DNA from: JAKQIM01 sp964633225
Lineage (GTDB): Bacteria > Chloroflexota > Anaerolineae > Anaerolineales > UBA4823
Length of the DNA stretch: 64,000 bases
Assembly: GCA_964633225.1 (NCBI GenBank)
Contig: CAZWFQ010000004.1
Coordinates: 1 to 64,000, forward strand
Direction of reading: 5' to 3'
The notes under the pieces: model-generated
Database searches by the model: none
What the model saw: the letters and a program-made list of their open reading frames with translations, nothing else
Told to the model about the DNA's origin: nothing
In this document: one piece after another, positions 60,311 through 64,000 of the stretch
Layout of the letters: the number at the start of each line of letters is the position of its first letter
Position numbering within the stretch: position 1 is the stretch's first letter
Program-made: the position numbers and the translations under genes

Positions 60311-63061
60311 TCACGGCAGAAGCTGTACTTCCCGGGCACCCGGCACATCGGCGGGGATGAAGGTATTAAGATCCACCTTCTCTGTGCCGGCTTGCGATGC
60401 CCGTTCAGCCAGAGAGGCCTTCATATCCAAGAGCAGCTCTCCAACCAGGCGTGCGTTGCCAAAGCCGCGCCCATCTTGCAACCTTCTCGCCTTAAAATAT
60501 GCTTCTAATCCTTCTTGCACCCCTTCTTCCCAACGGTAACCTTCGGCCTCTGCCAAACGCGTGAAGATCTGCCACAGTTCTGCGGAAGTAAAATCTGAAA
60601 ATTCGATCGAACGATTGAATCGAGAACGCAACCCGGGGTTGCTTTGAATGAAATATTCCATCTCCGTGGGATAACCCGCACAGATCACCACCAGCCGTTT
60701 CCGGTGATCTTCCATAGCTTTGACCAGGGTATCAATCGCTTCTTGACCATAGTCCTGGTCGCTGCCCCGCACCAATGAATAGGCCTCGTCAATGAACAGC
60801 ACGCCATCCAGGGCCTCTCGGATGCGCTCGCTGGTCTTCAGGGCGGTCTGCCCCAAGTAACCCGCCACCAGGTCGGCCCGGCCCACCTCCACACAATGTC
60901 CTTTTCGCAGCAGGCCCAGGCTCTGGCAGAATCTTCCCACCAGCCTGGCGACGGTCGTTTTTCCGGTGCCGGGGTTTCCGGTGAAGAGCATGTGCGGCAT
61001 CCGCAGCGCGCTTACCGTGTTGGAACCATTCAGCACCTGTCGATCTTGCTCCAATTGGATCACCCGCACAATCCGGCGCAAGGCATCTTTCACCGGCATC
61101 AAGCCCACCAGGTCATCCAACTCTTCAAAGAGGCGATCCAAATCTGGCGGCGGGGGCGATAAATACGGTCTATACTCAGCCGGGAGGTCGGCTTCATCCA
61201 GGGGTGCATTCTTATCGAGACGATTGCGCACAATCCGGTCTGCCCGGCGGCGAGCAAGTCCCTCTGCCAGAGAGCGCATCTCGCCTGCGTTCCCAAAATG
61301 CTCATCCCGCCCATCATACAATCCGGCGACCACATCCTTCAGCTTGTTCAACACGGCCCCAGGGCACTGGAGTCTCTTTTTGGCCAACATACCCAGCAAG
61401 ACTTGTTCCAATTCCTCCTGGCTGTAATCTGGAAAATCCAGGATGTGATCTCTGGGAAAACGTCGTCTCAAACCGGGGTTCGAGTCGAGGAATTTCTGCA
61501 TCTTGCCAGGATACCCCGCCGCAATCACCACCAAACGGCCGCGCTCGTTTTCCATGCGTGCCAATAAGGTCTCGATCGCTTCTTGCCCATACCCGCCTCG
61601 CTCCTCCTCTGCCAGGGCGTAAGCCTCATCGATGAACAACACCCCATCCAACGCCTGTTGGATCAGGGCGTTGGTTTTCAAGGCAGTTCCCCCCACATGT
61701 TCTGCAACCAGGTCTGCCGCCCGGGCTTCCACCAGGTGGCCGCGCCTTAACAGCCCCATCTCATACAGCATCTCACCCATCAGCCGGGCAGCGGTGGTTT
61801 TGCCAGTTCCCGGGTTGCCGGTAAAAATCATGTGTAGGGATGGGGGGTCCCCCACCCCATCAGGTCCTTGATTTGAATAATGTAGCCAGGCAAAGGATCC
61901 CAGCTCTCTCAGTTTATCCTTTACGGTTTGCAGGCCGACCAATTCCGCCAGCCTTTGGGCCGCAGGCCTGTCTCCAGCCTTGCTGGCTGAGATCCAGCCG
62001 CGTTCTCGGATGGACTTCCGATCTAAACGTTGGAGGGTCTGCAAACGGCGCAGCCATTGGGCTGCCAAGAGGTCTTCCGCCGCCAGGTCGCGCAGCAGGC
62101 GCGGCAAGTGGGCTTCATCCACCTCCAGCTTGGGCCGGAGCGCATTCACCAGCCGGGCCAGTTCACGCGGCCCTGGGCCGGGCAGTTGTACCAGGTGATA
62201 GAGCTTGCGGCCTTCGTTTTTCTGGCGGGTAATAAATTGGCGCAGTTCCGGCGCCGGGATCGAATCTGCCGCCTGGCACAGGGCATCATACCCGTCCACC
62301 GAGAACAACAAGTAGCAAAGGTTGCTGTTTGCCGCCGGCAGACGCGCCCAATCCCCAATCAAGCCCCCAAGCGTGCGCGGGTCCTCGTGATAGCGGAATA
62401 TGGTCTCGGCTTGCTCCAGGATCACAGCCGTACGGGGTCCGTTCGTTTCTTTCATCAAACTATCCAAAAAGCGCACCGCATGTGCGTCCCCCATGCCCAC
62501 ACTGGCCATTTCAGGATTTTGTAAAACATCCACTGGTTGGTGAGCGGTGGATGCGGCAACCGGGTTTTGGTAACCGGCCTGGCTATCAGCCAGGTGGTGA
62601 GGAGACTGAGTCTCTGCCAACAACTGCACATTCCCTAATGGCCCCCCCGCCAAGAAGGTCATCACACCCGCCTCGATCTGTGCGCCAGCCTGTCGCAATC
62701 CCCGCCGAGAGGGATTCGAACCCACAGCCTCGGCCTTGACAGGGCTTCGCTTCCCGTTTTGAGAAGCGCTGGTTGGCTGGAAACTTGCTAACTGGGTGGA
62801 GCGATCGTCCAGGTAATGGATCGAACCATGCGGAGAGAAGAAGACAATGCGCTCAAAACCTCGTTGGCTCAGGCAGGCGTGTAAGAGGCGGTTGATCGGA
62901 TGTTCTTGTCCTTCAGCATCCAGGTGCGTATCATCAACCCCCTTGCCATATAAGATCACAAAGCGCGTATCCAGGTCAACTGGAACCACCATCCCATCCC
63001 GTTCAACCGAGCCAGGCAAATCCTGTGCTTTCATTAAACTGTCTACCGATTGAGATACCAT
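60311..63061 (-). CDS. Protein with two CbbX/EccA/SpoVK-type AAA modules
   Basis: 916 residues. After an N-terminal region (1-340; VDLDTRFVILYGKGVDDTHL, includes a SIHYLDDRS segment) come two AAA+ modules: module 1 with FTGNPGTGKTTAARLM, VLFIDEAYALAEEERGGYGQ, VVIAAGYPGKMQKFLDSN; module 2 with FTGNPGTGKTTVARLVGRF, VLFIDEAYSLVRGSDQDYGQ, VVICAGYPTEMEYFIQSN. CbbX-type proteins remodel partner proteins (RuBisCO activase, type VII EccA, SpoVK). Both ATPase sites are intact. ATG 63061 is chosen over a TTG at 63082. The next upstream gene, 21 bases away, is probably its partner. Confidence 0.9.
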   Translation of the reverse strand: MVSQSVDSLMKAQDLPGSVERDGMVVPVDLDTRFVILYGKGVDDTHLDAEGQEHPINRLLHACLSQRGFERIVFFSPHGSIHYLDDRSTQLASFQPTSASQNGKRSPVKAEAVGSNPSRRGLRQAGAQIEAGVMTFLAGGPLGNVQLLAETQSPHHLADSQAGYQNPVAASTAHQPVDVLQNPEMASVGMGDAHAVRFLDSLMKETNGPRTAVILEQAETIFRYHEDPRTLGGLIGDWARLPAANSNLCYLLFSVDGYDALCQAADSIPAPELRQFITRQKNEGRKLYHLVQLPGPGPRELARLVNALRPKLEVDEAHLPRLLRDLAAEDLLAAQWLRRLQTLQRLDRKSIRERGWISASKAGDRPAAQRLAELVGLQTVKDKLRELGSFAWLHYSNQGPDGVGDPPSLHMIFTGNPGTGKTTAARLMGEMLYEMGLLRRGHLVEARAADLVAEHVGGTALKTNALIQQALDGVLFIDEAYALAEEERGGYGQEAIETLLARMENERGRLVVIAAGYPGKMQKFLDSNPGLRRRFPRDHILDFPDYSQEELEQVLLGMLAKKRLQCPGAVLNKLKDVVAGLYDGRDEHFGNAGEMRSLAEGLARRRADRIVRNRLDKNAPLDEADLPAEYRPYLSPPPPDLDRLFEELDDLVGLMPVKDALRRIVRVIQLEQDRQVLNGSNTVSALRMPHMLFTGNPGTGKTTVARLVGRFCQSLGLLRKGHCVEVGRADLVAGYLGQTALKTSERIREALDGVLFIDEAYSLVRGSDQDYGQEAIDTLVKAMEDHRKRLVVICAGYPTEMEYFIQSNPGLRSRFNRSIEFSDFTSAELWQIFTRLAEAEGYRWEEGVQEGLEAYFKARRLQDGRGFGNARLVGELLLDMKASLAERASQAGTEKVDLNTFIPADVPGAREVQLLP

Positions 63062-63082
63062 CGAAAAACCACACCAAATCAA

Positions 63083-64000
63083 TTACCGGTCGTTTGGAAG
63101 CTGGGCTTCCTGGGTGCGATACGTACCCCTGGTCTCGGCTGCCTGGCGAGGCGACCGGTTTTCCATTCGCTGGGCCGTATAAGGCGTCCGCTCATCCACC
63201 GCCACCAGGTTGCTGACCAGAAGCCCGGTTTGTTGCAGTGAGCGTTGGATCTCGCGGGCACGCTGCCTCAACTCATGTTGGGTGCGCGGCTGCCGGTCGC
63301 TGGCAATCAGGTGCAAACGGTTTTCAGGGGTTGCTGCCCCCTCCGGGTCCACCTGGACCACAATCTCACTGCCGCTGCGATCGATAACCCTGGCAAAGAA
63401 GCCGTCCTTTTCACTGCCGCTGTAGCTTGCCTCCGTCAGGGCATACCCCTGCCCGAATAGAGCCCGCACCACAATATCGGCAATGTTCAACCGTAGCTGA
63501 GAAGATAAAGCTGCCATGCGCGCATCGCCCACCAGGTCACTCAGCGCGTGTTGTTTTTCTGGCAAGACCTGTTCGTACAACTCGCGCAGATTTTCGACCG
63601 AGTAGACTTCCAAACCCCGGTCAATGGAACGCCCGATCTGCCTCAGCTCTTGCAGCATGGCGCGGATGCCTCCTTGCGTCCAGTAATCCACATCCAGGTT
63701 AACCCCCAATTCCTGGTTCGCCAGGTTGATCGCTGGGATGTGGGCGCTGCCCTGTGTCATGCGCAGGAGGACCTTCACCTGTTCTCGGCAAGCCTGCTGC
63801 AAGAAACGGTATTCTGACCAGGCAGTTTCGCAGCTCAGGCGCATCTCAGCCAGTTGCAAGTAAGCGTCTTGGGCCTGCGAAATTGCGGCCTCATGCAGCC
63901 CCTGTTCCTGGTTCTGGTCTGCCTGGAGCAATCGGTTTTCGATCCCGTCCAACCTGCCGGGTTGAAAGTGATCATGGGGGTAATTAGCCTGGATGAAAGC
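63083..64000 (-). CDS. Uncharacterised coiled-coil protein next to the AAA gene (5' end beyond window)
   Basis: The frame stays open to the last base of the window, so the start is outside; 305 residues are visible. The middle is rich in helices (ENRLLQADQNQEQGLHEAAI, LRELYEQVLPEKQHALSDLV), then a mixed segment (VVRALFGQGYALTEASYSGS, FFARVIDRSGSEIVVQV), and a basic, glutamine-rich C-terminus. No family recognised. Order and spacing (21 bases before the double-AAA gene) suggest it is the substrate or adaptor of that ATPase. Confidence 0.7.
   Translation of the reverse strand, partial: AFIQANYPHDHFQPGRLDGIENRLLQADQNQEQGLHEAAISQAQDAYLQLAEMRLSCETAWSEYRFLQQACREQVKVLLRMTQGSAHIPAINLANQELGVNLDVDYWTQGGIRAMLQELRQIGRSIDRGLEVYSVENLRELYEQVLPEKQHALSDLVGDARMAALSSQLRLNIADIVVRALFGQGYALTEASYSGSEKDGFFARVIDRSGSEIVVQVDPEGAATPENRLHLIASDRQPRTQHELRQRAREIQRSLQQTGLLVSNLVAVDERTPYTAQRMENRSPRQAAETRGTYRTQEAQLPNDR

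Noticed and set aside
62700..62790. Complete tRNA gene on the minus strand
   Set aside because: No matching 5' acceptor strand, D-arm or anticodon arm in a proper position; only the T-arm portion resembles tRNA.

Overview
The window looks like one or more contigs of a GC-rich bacterial scaffold. It has two runs of exactly 100 N (1186-1285 and 5362-5461), which are probably fixed-size gap fillers of unknown true length. Gene content suggests Chloroflexota, probably class Anaerolineae: lipoboxed surface proteins in a cell with no visible LPS genes, very large Ser/Thr-kinase/GAF/histidine-kinase sensors, CbbX-type AAA proteins, an SRPBCC-cyclase fusion, a DnaD/DnaC-type primosome, and secreted proteins ending in a hydrophobic tail. 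The taxonomy is inference from gene content; no rRNA or intact tRNA gene was found.

Layout. 0-10 kb: a lipoprotein, a small membrane protein, a STAND (NB-ARC) ATPase with long alpha-helical repeats cut by both gaps, a 7TM histidine kinase, and an operon pairing a stand-alone gyrase-A-propeller-like protein with an Hsp70-like ATPase. 10-15 kb: a HAD hydrolase, then a PadR regulator with a 54-bp operator/promoter driving a MacB/FtsX-type ABC exporter, then a single-domain response regulator. 15-19.5 kb (minus strand): a replication operon of bifunctional nuclease, dnaB, a DnaD-like protein and a tandemly duplicated DnaC-like loader. 19.5-25.7 kb: a pseudo-receiver regulator, a phosphatase, and a potassium module (KimA-like permease, KdpD-like kinase, KdpE-like regulator). 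25.7-31.6 kb: LOG phosphoribohydrolase, SRPBCC-cyclase, and a NatAB-like ABC exporter. 31.6-35.6 kb (minus strand): selW-trpS-nudix-dtd-histidine kinase. 35.9-44.6 kb (mostly minus strand): phosphatase, Rieske oxygenase, ADP-ribosylglycohydrolase, PspC, a Zn/Cd P-type ATPase, two DnaQ-like paralogs, PlsC and an M6 protease. 44.7-52.3 kb (plus strand): mtnP, an SEDS-pseudotranspeptidase fusion, a response regulator, an FG-GAP protein, a membrane protein and a lipoprotein. 52.3-64 kb (minus strand): ferredoxin, a 2015-residue kinase sensor, an MFS transporter, a double CbbX AAA protein and its partner.

The strongest discovery is a small selenoprotein gene at 35318-35563. It is a SelW/Rdx-family protein whose second redox residue is an in-frame UGA in the CxxU position, followed by a hairpin placed as a bacterial SECIS element. 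An ordinary gene caller starts it after the UGA and loses the active site. Other points of interest are helically phased TTGACA repeats in front of the KimA-like gene, a dead transpeptidase domain fused to an SEDS polymerase, a double helicase loader, a catalytically stripped exonuclease paralog beside its intact sister, altered P-loops in two large ATPases, several apparently leaderless genes, and a shared C-terminal tail on two secreted proteins.
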